From: Clostridium thermosuccinogenes
GTDB lineage: Bacteria > Bacillota > Clostridia > Acetivibrionales > DSM-5807
DNA: 64,000 nucleotides
Assembly: GCF_002896855.1 (NCBI RefSeq)
Contig: NZ_CP021850.1
Location: forward strand, 769,665 to 833,664
Direction of reading: 5' to 3'
The notes under the pieces were generated by a model that was not told the DNA's origin, did not search any database, and worked only from the letters and a program-made list of their open reading frames with translations. This document shows positions 1 through 8,302 of the stretch, in pieces. Position 1 is the first letter of the stretch; each line of letters begins with the position of its first letter. Position numbers and translations under genes: made by a program.

Positions 1-157
1 CAAGTTTTCCGGTAGTTTTTCATAGTATCACAATACCGCAATATAACCAACCAGACCCGATGCAGGATAGCAAACAGTTCTAACTTGTTGATTTAAACAC
101 CAAGTCATGATACATTATTTTGTATAAGCCTGCAAAAATAAAAGGATGGAGGTTGTG

Positions 158-874
158 ATGAAAAAGAGCAAAGAGGTTTTGGTGAGCGCAGTGGTGGTTG
201 CTGCCGGAAAAGGTACCCGCATGCACATGGATAAGAACAAGCAGTATATTGAGATCGGAGAAGTGCCTGTTCTTGCCCGGACTTTGCTGACGCTGCAGAA
301 GTGTGGCAGGGTAAGCGAAATCATCGTGGTTGTTAACTCCCAGGATATTGTTTACTGCAAACAGGAAATAATAGACGGCTATGGTCTTTATAAGGTGAAA
401 AAAATTGTGGCTGGCGGAGAAACAAGACAGAATTCTGTGTATAACGGGCTTCTCGATGTAAGCCAGAACTGTGAAATTGTGCTTATACATGATGGGGCAA
501 GACCTTTCGTCCGGGAAGAGAGCATTGAGGAAAGCATAACTGCGGCATTGGAGCATGGTGCCTCATGTGTTGCGGTACCTTCCAAGGATACAATAAAAAG
601 TGCGGATGAGAATGGTTTTGTTAGCGGAACCCTGGACAGGAAAGCCCTATGGATGACTCAAACGCCGCAGACATTTAGATACCAGCTGATAATGGATGCC
701 CATAAAAAAGCTATAGATGATGGATTTGATGGCACGGATGATGCCGTACTTGTTGAAAGGCTGGGATTTCCTATCAAACTCGTGATGGGAAGCTACGACA
801 ACATTAAAATCACAACCCAGGAAGACTTGATATTGGGAGAGGCTATTGCCGACAGCAGGGAGTACTATGGATAA
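158..874 (+). CDS. ispD: 2-C-methyl-D-erythritol 4-phosphate cytidylyltransferase
   Basis: IspD couples CTP to 2-C-methyl-D-erythritol 4-phosphate in the non-mevalonate (MEP) isoprenoid pathway and acts in the cytoplasm. The N-terminus carries the nucleotidyltransferase loop VVVAAGKGTRM. The central LIHDGARPFV and the C-terminal TDDAVLVERLG are family signatures, and 238 residues is a normal length. An in-frame ATG lies at 146, but GGAGG at 148-152 is ideally placed for the ATG at 158, so that start is chosen. The next gene, an ispF-like gene, is convergent and about 380 bp away rather than fused to or directly downstream of ispD. Family assignment is firm. Confidence 0.95.
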   Translation: MKKSKEVLVSAVVVAAGKGTRMHMDKNKQYIEIGEVPVLARTLLTLQKCGRVSEIIVVVNSQDIVYCKQEIIDGYGLYKVKKIVAGGETRQNSVYNGLLDVSQNCEIVLIHDGARPFVREESIEESITAALEHGASCVAVPSKDTIKSADENGFVSGTLDRKALWMTQTPQTFRYQLIMDAHKKAIDDGFDGTDDAVLVERLGFPIKLVMGSYDNIKITTQEDLILGEAIADSREYYG

Positions 875-1255
875 ACGGGAATTATATCTCTCTGTAAATT
901 TTCATAGTGTATTGCATGTTTTCATAAATCCATAGTCAACAGCCACATATAACGAGGTTGAAAATGTCCACCACCCCATATAGGTGGAGAGTATCTAATT
1001 CCACAATGGACAGTGAGTTAAAATCTCCCGCCTCGTTGAAACGGTGTGTTGAAATTGCTACGCAATTTTTCCGTTGTTTAAAGCTGCCGGCTATTTTCAA
1101 AACTCTTTTCTCAATATCGTGTTTGCCAATTCTTGCTGAAAGGTTGTCAGCTTTATCTTACAAGCTGACCGGCTTATCATATGCTTAACCATGCCCTTCA
1201 TACAGGCTTTTAATATCGGGGTTTGTCTCATTTAAATCCGAATTTGGAGTAAAGC
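875..1255. other. Gap with an unexplained 76-codon ORF and a hairpin
   Basis: This stretch lies between the convergent ispD and ispF-like genes. An open frame on the plus strand runs 958-1188, and the reverse strand of the same segment also reads openly for about 60 codons (containing FNEAGDFNSL), but neither resembles a protein I recognise. Two perfect inverted repeats are visible: CCACC/GGTGG near 965-982, and GTCAGCTT (1146-1153) with AAGCTGAC (1162-1169). It could be the remnant of a small mobile or repeated element. No T-rich terminator was seen. Confidence 0.3.
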
Positions 1256-1726
1256 CTAAACTACCATTACGCAGCTGAATACCTGTATACCCAAGCCCTG
1301 ACCGAACTGTGTCAGACCTTCGCCTGTTGTGGCTGTTATTCCGATGCAGTTTTCCGGAATGCCCAGCAGATTTGAAAGACTAGCCCGTATTTCGGGTATT
1401 TTGGGAGTTATCTTTGGAGTAAGGCATTCTATCGATATTGAGACATGAACGATTTTGCTTTCCCCCAGATATTTCATCGCTTCCGCCAGGTATGCCTTGC
1501 TGTCGGTTATGCCATGTTTCAGGCACATTTCATCGCTGACGGGGCCTAGTATGTTGACACAGGTTACCCCGGAAATGGCATTTGTTAAAGAATGCAATAT
1601 GACATCAGCATCGCTGTTGCCCTGGAGGGGAGCATGACCTTCAAACACAACACCGCCGAGGATAAGCTTTTTTGTCTTGTCATTAAAATCAAATCTGTGA
1701 CTGTCCTGACCAATGCCTACTTTCAT
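1256..1726 (-). CDS. ispF: IspF-like 2-C-methyl-D-erythritol 2,4-cyclodiphosphate synthase (divergent)
   Basis: IspF converts the CDP-methylerythritol phosphate made by IspE into the cyclic 2,4-diphosphate of the MEP pathway. The protein has the family length (156 residues) and keeps the metal-ligand pattern: Asp8 and His10 in GQDSHRF and His45 in DADVILHS. A TATTGEGLTQFG segment stands where the usual ATTTE-type nucleotide-binding motif sits. It departs in two places. The usual HSD is NSD (Asn37), and the segment that normally reads GDIG..FPDTD is absent, replaced by a sequence around ILGPVSDEMCLKHG. It may therefore be a paralogue or a low-activity form rather than the only IspF. The start ATG (CAT at 1724-1726) is preceded on its strand by AAGGAG. 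Confidence 0.8.
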   Translation of the reverse strand: MKVGIGQDSHRFDFNDKTKKLILGGVVFEGHAPLQGNSDADVILHSLTNAISGVTCVNILGPVSDEMCLKHGITDSKAYLAEAMKYLGESKIVHVSISIECLTPKITPKIPEIRASLSNLLGIPENCIGITATTGEGLTQFGQGLGIQVFSCVMVV

Positions 1727-1969
1727 AGCTGTTTACTCCTTCTATGTATTTACAACGATTATATATCACTATTATACGACAAGCAAGCGTATTGACATAG
1801 GGATTTTGGTATATTATTATAAATGATAAGAATCCGACCCCATTGGGCCCTAATGGCTTGAAATTAAATAGCTATATTGGTTTTTGATTAATATGGTTTC
1901 CCACTGACAACAGTGGACTGTCGGTTTGTAAACAACAGCTAATAGCTGAAAGCTAACAACTGAAAATAA

Positions 1970-2176
1970 ATCTATGACGGGACTGCGAAAAGTGTAGCAT
2001 GAAGAGAAAAGCCGGTTGGTGCGAGGCTTTATGGCAAAGCTTTTCTTCCCACCCCTGAGATGCAGCTGATGAAGCTGCCGGTTCGGCTCCGATAAAGGCC
2101 CAAGAGACGGGTTACTCCAATTTGGGTGGTACCGCGGGAAAGTATTTCCGCCCCTTACTTTTAGGGCGGATTTTTT
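1970..2176 (+). promoter_or_regulatory. T-box leader, predicted proline-specific
   Basis: T-box RNAs read the charging state of one tRNA and permit read-through when it is uncharged. The conserved T-box sequence TTTGGGTGGTACCGCGG is at 2121-2137, followed by a terminator at 2147-2176. The likely specifier triplet is CCC (2048-2050, Pro), followed by a purine and CCCCTGAG. The second T-box of this window has exactly the same arrangement with TGG. The two genes downstream encode prolyl-tRNA synthetases, which agrees. The 5' limit is approximate. Confidence 0.88.
2147..2176 (+). terminator. T-box attenuator terminator
   Basis: TCCGCCC (2147-2153) pairs with GGGCGGA (2164-2170) and is followed by a run of six T. 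The 5' arm is mutually exclusive with the antiterminator formed by the T-box sequence. Confidence 0.9.
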
Positions 2177-2336
2177 GTTATATAAAAGATTATATTTAAG
2201 ACTATATATAAAGCTATATGCAAAACCATTCATAAAACCATTTATAAAACTTATTTATAAAACTATTTATAAGGTCTTGCCAAGGCTTGTAAATATTAAA
2301 TCTAAAATAGAATTGAAATTTAAAGGAGTTGATTAT

Positions 2337-3773
2337 ATGGCACAGGAAAAAAAACTGGTAGAAGCTATAACCCCTATGAATGAGGATTTTGCCCAATGGT
2401 ATACGGATGTAATCAAAAAGGCGGATCTTGTAGAGTATTCCAGCGTAAAGGGCTGTATGATAATCCGCCCCTATGGTTATGCGATATGGGAGAACATACA
2501 GAAAAATCTGGATGAGAGATTTAAGGAAACAGGGCATGAAAACGTATATATGCCCATGTTCATCCCGGAAAGCCTGCTGCAGAAAGAGAAGGACCATGTG
2601 GAAGGATTTGCTCCGGAAGTGGCATGGGTTACCCATGGAGGACAGGAAAAGCTGACAGAAAGGCTTTGCGTGCGTCCTACATCAGAGACTTTGTTCTGTG
2701 AGCATTTTGCCAACATAGTACATTCCTACAGGGATCTTCCCAAGCTTTACAACCAGTGGTGCTCCGTCGTTAGATGGGAGAAGACTACAAGACCGTTCTT
2801 GAGAACTGCAGAATTCCTGTGGCAGGAAGGCCATACAGTGCATGCTACGGCGGAGGAAGCCCAGGAAGAGACTATAAGGATGCTGAACGTGTATGCGGAT
2901 TTTTGCGAACAGGTTCTCGCAATTCCCGTCATCAAAGGCAAAAAAACCGATAAAGAAAAGTTTGCCGGAGCAAAGGAAACCTATACTATAGAAAGCATGA
3001 TGCATGACGGTAAAGCATTGCAGTCGGGAACATCCCACAATTTCGGAGATGGGTTTGCAAGAGCCTTTGGAATTCAATACACCGATAAAAATAACGAGCT
3101 TCAGTATGTGCATGAAACTTCCTGGGGCATGAGCACAAGAATAATAGGCGCTATTATAATGGTTCACGGGGACGACAGCGGGCTTGTGCTGCCTCCGAGA
3201 ATTGCCCCGGTGCAACTGGTGATCATACCTATCGCACAGCACAAGGAAGGCGTGCTGGAAAAAGCTGAAGAATTGAGAGACAGACTCTCCAAGGTAGTCC
3301 GGGTGAAGATGGATGACAGTGATAAAAATCCGGGATGGAAGTTCAGCGAGTATGAAATGAGGGGAGTGCCCATCCGTCTTGAGGTAGGTCCGAAGGATAT
3401 TGAGAAGAACCAGGTGGTACTGGTAAGAAGGGACAACAGGGAGAAGATATTTGTTCCGATGGATGAGCTGGAAGACAGGGTGCTCCGGTTGCTGGACGAA
3501 GTGCACGAAGGAATGCTGGAGAAAGCCAGAAACATGAGGGACTCCAAAACATATACAGCGGTAACACCGGAGGAGTTTGAAAAAATAGCTGCAGAGAAAT
3601 CCGGCTTTATAAAAGCCATGTGGTGCGGCGACAGAGCATGTGAGGATATGATAAAGGAAAAGACCGGAGTTACCAGCCGGTGCATGCCTTTTGAGCAGGA
3701 GAAGATCTCCGACAGCTGCGTATGCTGCGGTAAACCGGCCGACAAAATGGTTATCTGGGGTAAGGCATACTAA
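2337..3773 (+). CDS. proS: Prolyl-tRNA synthetase, archaeal/eukaryotic-type (short form)
   Basis: This enzyme charges tRNA-Pro with proline. The 478-residue protein has class II aminoacyl-tRNA synthetase motifs: [12 protein letters not shown], motif 2 around [20 protein letters not shown], and motif 3 around [19 protein letters not shown]. It lacks the large editing insertion of bacterial ProRS and has the C-terminal extension typical of the archaeal/eukaryotic type, with paired cysteines ([13 protein letters not shown]) that probably bind zinc, ending in WGKAY. The start is the ATG at 2337 behind AAAGGAG; the open frame extends upstream into the T-box leader, which is not coding. A second, bacterial-type ProRS begins 45 bp downstream, so both are probably on one T-box-controlled transcript. 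Confidence 0.95.
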   Translation: MAQEKKLVEAITPMNEDFAQWYTDVIKKADLVEYSSVKGCMIIRPYGYAIWENIQKNLDERFKETGHENVYMPMFIPESLLQKEKDHVEGFAPEVAWVTHGGQEKLTERLCVRPTSETLFCEHFANIVHSYRDLPKLYNQWCSVVRWEKTTRPFLRTAEFLWQEGHTVHATAEEAQEETIRMLNVYADFCEQVLAIPVIKGKKTDKEKFAGAKETYTIESMMHDGKALQSGTSHNFGDGFARAFGIQYTDKNNELQYVHETSWGMSTRIIGAIIMVHGDDSGLVLPPRIAPVQLVIIPIAQHKEGVLEKAEELRDRLSKVVRVKMDDSDKNPGWKFSEYEMRGVPIRLEVGPKDIEKNQVVLVRRDNREKIFVPMDELEDRVLRLLDEVHEGMLEKARNMRDSKTYTAVTPEEFEKIAAEKSGFIKAMWCGDRACEDMIKEKTGVTSRCMPFEQEKISDSCVCCGKPADKMVIWGKAY

Positions 3774-3818
3774 TTGGACAAATAGTGCTGGAATATAGAT
3801 CATACCGGGAGGGAGATC

Positions 3819-5540
3819 ATGCGGATTTCAAAGATGTTTATACCGACATTGAGGGAAGTGCCGGCTGAGGCGGAAATTGCAAGCCATAAGCTGATGCTCA
3901 GAGCAGGCCTTATCAGGAAGCAGGCCTCAGGCATATATTCTTTCCTGCCCTTAGGCTACAGGATTTTCAGAAAAATCGAGCAGATAATAAGGGAGGAGAT
4001 GGATAGGAGCGGGGCTCAAGAGCTCATGATGTCAGCACTGCTTCCTGCGGAAGTCTATCAGCCCTCAGGCAGATGGGAGGTTTTCGGCCCTGAGATGTTC
4101 AGGTTGAAGGACAGGAATGAAAGGGATTTCTGCCTTGGACCTGCCCATGAGGAGGTATTTACCGAAATCGTCAGGAATGAGATCCGTTCCTACAAATCTC
4201 TACCGATGATGCTTTATCAGATACAGACAAAGTACAGGGATGAGATAAGGCCGCGGTTTGGATTCATGCGTTGCCGGGAGTTTGTGATGAAGGATGCTTA
4301 CAGCTTTGATAGGGACGAGGCAGGCCTCGATATGTCCTATAGTAAGATGTATGAGGCATACTGCAGGATATTTGACCGCTGCGGCCTGGATTATATTGTG
4401 GTGGATGCGGACAGTGGTGCTATGGGCGGTTCCGGCTCCCAGGAATTTATGGTCAAATCCGAAATAGGGGAAGCAGAGGTTGTCTTTTGTGAAAGCTGTG
4501 GCTATGCTGCCAACAGGGAGAAAGCCCAGTGTGTGCCTGAGATGTGTTGCCCCGGGGAGGAGCAACGCTGCTGCGATGAGCTTCCTTTGGAAAAGGTTGC
4601 TACCCCGGATGCAAGGACTATAGAAGAACTTATGAAGTTTTTCAACTGTTCGCCAAAGGAATTTGCCAAGACCCTAATTTTTCAGGCTGATGACAGGGTG
4701 GTTGCCGCGATGGTCAGAGGAGACCGGGAGATCAATGAGACAAAACTCCGAAACCACTTGGGATGCAACGAACTTAATATGGCAGATCCCGAAACAGTAA
4801 AAAGAGTAACCCATGCTGATGTTGGATTTGCCGGACCGGTGGGCCTGGGAATTGAGCTCATTGTTGATCCGGAAGTGGCAGCCATGAAAAACTTCGTTGT
4901 GGGAGCCAATGAGACGGGATACCATCTTAAAAATGTCAATATGGGCAGAGATTTTAAAGCTATGGCTGTGATTGATATCAGGAATATGGAAGAAGGGGAC
5001 GGATGCCCCAAATGCGGCAGTCCGGTGAAAGTTGCCCATGGCATAGAGGTGGGACATATATTCAAGCTGGGAACAAAGTACAGCAAAGCTTTTAACTGCA
5101 CATATCTGGATGAGGCCGGTAAGGAGCATCCCATGGTGATGGGAAGCTACGGAATAGGCGTAAACAGGCTCATGGCAGCCATAATAGAGCAGAACAACGA
5201 TGAAAACGGCATTATCTGGCCTGTGTCAATTGCGCCTTATCATGTAGTAATCATTCCTGTAAATGCTACCATCGAAGAGCAGATGAAAACAGCTGAACGG
5301 ATTTACTCTGAGCTTCAGTCGGCAGGAGTGGAAGTGATACTGGATGACAGGAATGAGAGAGCAGGGGTTAAATTCAAGGATGCGGATCTTATCGGTATTC
5401 CAATCAGGATCACCGTCGGAAAGAAGGCAGAAAAAGGCATTGTGGAGTACAAGCTCAGAAAATCTTCGGAAGTAAAAGAGCTCAAAATAGAGGATGCCAT
5501 CGCTCAAGCGAGGCAGGAGGTAATGAGTGCGCTGAATTAA
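3819..5540 (+). CDS. proS: Prolyl-tRNA synthetase, bacterial-type with editing insertion
   Basis: This is a second prolyl-tRNA synthetase of 573 residues, the normal length for the bacterial type. Motif 1 lies around [20 protein letters not shown], motif 2 around [20 protein letters not shown], and motif 3 around [18 protein letters not shown]. Between motifs 2 and 3 (roughly residues 220-400) is the insertion domain that in this family hydrolyses mischarged Ala-tRNA-Pro. The ATG follows GGGAGGG with good spacing. It sits directly behind the archaeal-type enzyme, so the cell encodes two non-orthologous enzymes for the same reaction. A strong terminator follows at 5609. Confidence 0.96.
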   Translation: MRISKMFIPTLREVPAEAEIASHKLMLRAGLIRKQASGIYSFLPLGYRIFRKIEQIIREEMDRSGAQELMMSALLPAEVYQPSGRWEVFGPEMFRLKDRNERDFCLGPAHEEVFTEIVRNEIRSYKSLPMMLYQIQTKYRDEIRPRFGFMRCREFVMKDAYSFDRDEAGLDMSYSKMYEAYCRIFDRCGLDYIVVDADSGAMGGSGSQEFMVKSEIGEAEVVFCESCGYAANREKAQCVPEMCCPGEEQRCCDELPLEKVATPDARTIEELMKFFNCSPKEFAKTLIFQADDRVVAAMVRGDREINETKLRNHLGCNELNMADPETVKRVTHADVGFAGPVGLGIELIVDPEVAAMKNFVVGANETGYHLKNVNMGRDFKAMAVIDIRNMEEGDGCPKCGSPVKVAHGIEVGHIFKLGTKYSKAFNCTYLDEAGKEHPMVMGSYGIGVNRLMAAIIEQNNDENGIIWPVSIAPYHVVIIPVNATIEEQMKTAERIYSELQSAGVEVILDDRNERAGVKFKDADLIGIPIRITVGKKAEKGIVEYKLRKSSEVKELKIEDAIAQARQEVMSALN

Positions 5541-5608
5541 ATTACAAACTTTATGAGAAATGGATATGTAAGGGAAATATATTAATGAGGGAAATATAAT
5601 AACGATGA

Positions 5609-5640
5609 AGCTCCGGAAAAAGAATGTCCGGAGCTTTTTT
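5609..5640 (+). terminator. Intrinsic terminator of the proS pair
   Basis: AGCTCCGGA (5609-5617) pairs with TCCGGAGCT (5627-5635), followed by TTTTT. It ends the T-box-proS-proS unit. Confidence 0.9.
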
Positions 5641-5705
5641 ATGGATTTGAAATATGTTCTTTGAATCTTTTGGAACAGCAATCACCATTTCAATTAGCGA
5701 AATTA
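5641..5705. repeat. Copy 1 of a dispersed stem-loop element
   Basis: The segment from CTTTGAATC (5659) to GCGAAATTA (5705) is clearly related to 21551-21602 between trpX and trpY. Here TGTTC (5655-5659) pairs with GAACA (5673-5677), enclosing the loop with TTGAATC. ATGG (5641-5644) can pair with CCAT near 5685. The stem bases differ from the other copy while the loop is conserved, which suggests a structured element. It lies between the proS terminator and the CAP gene. Confidence 0.5.
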
Positions 5706-5900
5706 AAGCAATTTATATAAAAACGGCTCGTTTTTGGCAAATCCTTTCTATTGTATCGGCAACACATCCTTTTTTTCATAAAATAAAAAACTTTTACCTT
5801 TAGAAGCATCCATGTAAATATTTCGATATTTTCTGTTAATAATAATAGAAGCATACTTTTTAAAAAATAAATAACAGAAGTGATGTTTTGGAGGGATTTT

Positions 5901-6749
5901 ATGAAAAAAAAGCTAGTATATTTGATCGTACTTGTGCTTGCTTGTACGTCGCTTTTGAATATTGGTGGGCCTGATGTACAAAAGGTGACAGCAGCTCCAT
6001 CATTTCAAAAAGTTAATTTTACGGATGCGGTAGTTACTGCTAATTCTTTGAACGTAAGGCAGGGCCCGTCTACAAAGTATCCTGTAGTATGTGTGCTTAA
6101 AAAAGGGCAGAAAGTAAAGGTATTCGGTAAAATAGACAGCTGGTATGCGGTATATGATGTGAGCAGCGGATGTGTTGGAGCGGTGTCTGCACAATACATA
6201 AAGACATCCGGATCAACTACTGCCAAGACACCAACAACCAAAACTCCGACAACCAAGACTCCTACGACTAAGACTCCGACTACGCAGACTCCTGCACCTC
6301 AGACGCCTACTACCCAGACTCCACAGACAAGTGATAAGACTCCTTCTACCACTCCTCCGGAAGGAATATCCCAGGATGAGCAGAAGTTGCTGGATCTGGT
6401 TAATGAAGCCAGGGCAGATGCCGGGGTAGGTCCTCTTGCTTTTGATATGGAGCTGGTGAAGGTTGCTAGGTTGAAAGCTCAGGATATGGTAAACAACAAC
6501 TACTTTGCTCATCAATCACCGACATATGGTTCACCTTTTGACATGATGAGAAAGTTTGATATTGAGTTCAAAACAGCCGGTGAAAACATAGCCGGAAATC
6601 AGACGGTAGAGGCGGCATTTAAAGCATGGATGAATTCCGAAGGCCACAGGAAGAATATACTGAACGGAAGCTTTAATTATACGGGCATAGGCATAGTGGA
6701 CAGCCCGACTTACGGAAAGGTGCTTGTACAGCAGTTCATAGGAAAGTAA
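5901..6749 (+). CDS. Secreted SH3b and CAP (SCP/PR1) domain protein
   Basis: This is an exported protein of 282 residues. It has a hydrophobic signal sequence (MKKKLVYLIVLVLACTSLL), a bacterial SH3 domain at about residues 35-95 (NSLNVRQGPSTKYPVVCVLKKG), a Thr/Pro/Lys linker of repeated KTPTT units at about 105-150, and a C-terminal CAP domain of the YkwD type (LLDLVNEARADAGVGPL, HQSPTYGSPFDMM, AGENIAGNQT, GHRKNIL). Such proteins usually act at the cell wall or spore surface; the enzymatic role of bacterial CAP domains is not settled. GGAGGG at 5890-5895 favours the ATG at 5901 over an upstream GTG at 5880. A long hairpin terminator follows. Confidence 0.9.
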   Translation: MKKKLVYLIVLVLACTSLLNIGGPDVQKVTAAPSFQKVNFTDAVVTANSLNVRQGPSTKYPVVCVLKKGQKVKVFGKIDSWYAVYDVSSGCVGAVSAQYIKTSGSTTAKTPTTKTPTTKTPTTKTPTTQTPAPQTPTTQTPQTSDKTPSTTPPEGISQDEQKLLDLVNEARADAGVGPLAFDMELVKVARLKAQDMVNNNYFAHQSPTYGSPFDMMRKFDIEFKTAGENIAGNQTVEAAFKAWMNSEGHRKNILNGSFNYTGIGIVDSPTYGKVLVQQFIGK

Positions 6750-6758
6750 AGTAAAGAG

Positions 6759-6843
6759 GAGCCGGTGGTAATCTGAAATACACCTCCAAATATTAGTATA
6801 TGTCTAACATTTGAGGTGCACTTCAATCCACCGGCTCTTTTTT
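6759..6843. terminator. Two-tier terminator hairpin between convergent genes
   Basis: The outer stem GAGCCGGTGG (6759-6768) pairs with CCACCGGCTC (6828-6837), followed by seven T. Inside it CACCTC..AAAT (6781 on) pairs with ATTTGAGGTG (6810-6819). It serves the CAP gene and may serve the convergent rlu gene too, whose side is moderately T-rich. Confidence 0.85.
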
Positions 6844-6871
6844 TATTAACCGCGATGAAGAAAAGCTTTTA

Positions 6872-7828
6872 TCAATGCTGTTCTTTCAGATTGATATTAA
6901 ATATGGGTTCCACTTCGAACTTCATACCTTTGAGATAGTTTAACATTCCGGCATCCTTGAAGTCAAAAACCAGTTTATATGCCCACAGCATCTGGCGTTT
7001 GGCCTTCAGAGGGCGGTTGAAAGCGTTGGTTCCATATTTTCCGTCCCCAACTATCGGATGGCCGATATGGGCAAGGTGAGCCCTTATCTGATGGGTTTTC
7101 CCTGTTATGAGTTCCACTTCCAGGCGGCTTATATCCTTATCCATATCATAGGATAGAACCCGGTATTTTGTAATAATTTCCGAAGCTCCTTTAACCGGCT
7201 CATCGCTGATAAAAACCCTGCTTTTCCTCTCATCCTTGATAAGAAAGCTCCTGAGCTCGGCTGATTGCTTCTTAACCTTGCCCACTACCAGACATTGATA
7301 GAATTTGCGCACTTCCTTGTTTTTGATCTTGTCCAGCATTATCCTTAAGGATTCGGCGTTTTTGGCTATTATGACCAGACCTCCCGTATTTCTGTCCAGC
7401 CTGTGGCAGAGGCACGGGGTAAAGGAGTTGGTGTCATTGGGATTATATTCTCCCTTGTGCTCAAGATATTCAAGAATGAAGTCTATAAGGGTGTTGTTTG
7501 ACTGCTCCCTGTCGGGGTGCACCGGTATCCCCTGATCCTTATTTACTATCATTATATTGCTGTCCTCATATACTACTGAAAAACCCCTGGCAAAAGGTGT
7601 GCTGCCGGCTTGGGGCACTCCGTCGAGAATTTCATCCACTATGTATATTTCCAGCCGGTCACCCTGGGAGACGACATAATCATCTTTGACCCGCACTCCG
7701 TTGACCTTTATGTCCTTCTTTCTGAAGGCTTTGTACATAGCGCCTGACGGCATATTTCTGAAGGTATCCCGAAGGTATTTATCTATACGTTTGCCTGCAT
7801 TTTCTTTTGTGACTATTATTTCCCTCAT
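6872..7828 (-). CDS. RluA-family ribosomal RNA pseudouridine synthase
   Basis: The enzyme isomerises specific uridines in rRNA (or tRNA) to pseudouridine. The 318-residue protein has an N-terminal S4 RNA-binding domain (about residues 1-60: GKRIDKYLRDTF, IKVNGVRVKDDY) and a catalytic domain with the signature CHRLDRNTGG, in which Asp145 is the nucleophile. TGKTHQIRAHLAHIGHPIVG is the second conserved motif. The chosen ATG (7828) has AAAGGAG upstream on the minus strand; the open frame extends 13 codons further without such a site. Which uridine is modified cannot be read from the sequence. Confidence 0.93.
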   Translation of the reverse strand: MREIIVTKENAGKRIDKYLRDTFRNMPSGAMYKAFRKKDIKVNGVRVKDDYVVSQGDRLEIYIVDEILDGVPQAGSTPFARGFSVVYEDSNIMIVNKDQGIPVHPDREQSNNTLIDFILEYLEHKGEYNPNDTNSFTPCLCHRLDRNTGGLVIIAKNAESLRIMLDKIKNKEVRKFYQCLVVGKVKKQSAELRSFLIKDERKSRVFISDEPVKGASEIITKYRVLSYDMDKDISRLEVELITGKTHQIRAHLAHIGHPIVGDGKYGTNAFNRPLKAKRQMLWAYKLVFDFKDAGMLNYLKGMKFEVEPIFNINLKEQH

Positions 7829-7986
7829 ATATACTCCTTTTATTATTAATACTTTGCAGTTCTGCATCTTTAGAGATTATTGGCTGTATATTCGATATTT
7901 GAAGCAAAAACTCCTTTAATTGTATATATGTCCGTAGCTTTTGTATTTAGTCTGCCCTCGTGAGGGAGGTGATAATGCATTAAATT

Positions 7987-8124
7987 ATGGAAGGGAGCGA
8001 TAAAGAGATGGATTATAGGTATCAGTTTGATGGAAGATTTATGCAAACTCACGTTTGTTTTCTTTTCCCTAGTTCAAAACTTCCTCAAGATATCCATGTT
8101 TTGCCACTATCTTATGTAAACTAA
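7987..8124 (+). CDS. Possible small protein (45 residues, doubtful)
   Basis: A 45-codon frame begins at ATG 7987, or at ATG 8008, which is better placed behind GGGAG. It contains MDYRYQFDGRF and ends at 8124, just before the promoter of the c-di-AMP riboswitch. No homology is recognised. It may be noise or the broken front end of a gene. It is listed only because the internal start has a plausible ribosome binding site. Confidence 0.2.
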   Translation: MEGSDKEMDYRYQFDGRFMQTHVCFLFPSSKLPQDIHVLPLSYVN

Positions 8125-8127
8125 TTA

Positions 8128-8136
8128 TGTTATAAT
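8128..8136 (+). promoter_or_regulatory. Extended -10 promoter element for the riboswitch transcript
   Basis: A TG dinucleotide one base before TATAAT (8131-8136) gives a canonical extended -10 about 35-40 bp before the aptamer. No good -35 hexamer was found at standard spacing. Confidence 0.55.
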
Positions 8137-8171
8137 ATACAACCGTAATTCAAGAAGCCAATTTACAAATA

Positions 8172-8293
8172 TATACTGCCGAATTCCCTTATTAGGGAAA
8201 CGGGGGATACAACACAAGGGGGTTAATTCCGGAACAGCCGGAAAGGGTGCTCTTCTACCTAACCCGACAACTAACCTCGTAAGCAAAGAGAGG
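8172..8293 (+). promoter_or_regulatory. Cyclic di-AMP riboswitch (ydaO/yuaA motif)
   Basis: The segment matches the landmarks of the ydaO aptamer in order: GCCGAATTCCC, AAACGGGGGATAC, GGGGTTAATTCCGG, ACCTAACCCGACAACTAACC and CGTAAGCAAAGAGAG. This class binds cyclic di-AMP and usually turns off genes for wall remodelling or potassium transport. No terminator separates the aptamer from the gene. The ribosome binding site AGAGGAG (8289-8295) lies at the 3' edge and can pair with CTCTTCT (8250-8256) inside the element, so translational control is likely (inference). Confidence 0.9.
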
Positions 8294-8302
8294 AGAAAAC
8301 TA

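Noticed and set aside
2682-3803. 373-codon open frame antisense to the first proS
   Set aside because: It is the shadow of a conserved synthetase gene; no ribosome binding site, and the product is cysteine/histidine-rich without family features.
6225-6345. Short tandem repeats as a possible repeat array
   Set aside because: They are the Thr/Pro codon repeats of the linker in the SH3b-CAP protein, not a CRISPR or satellite array.
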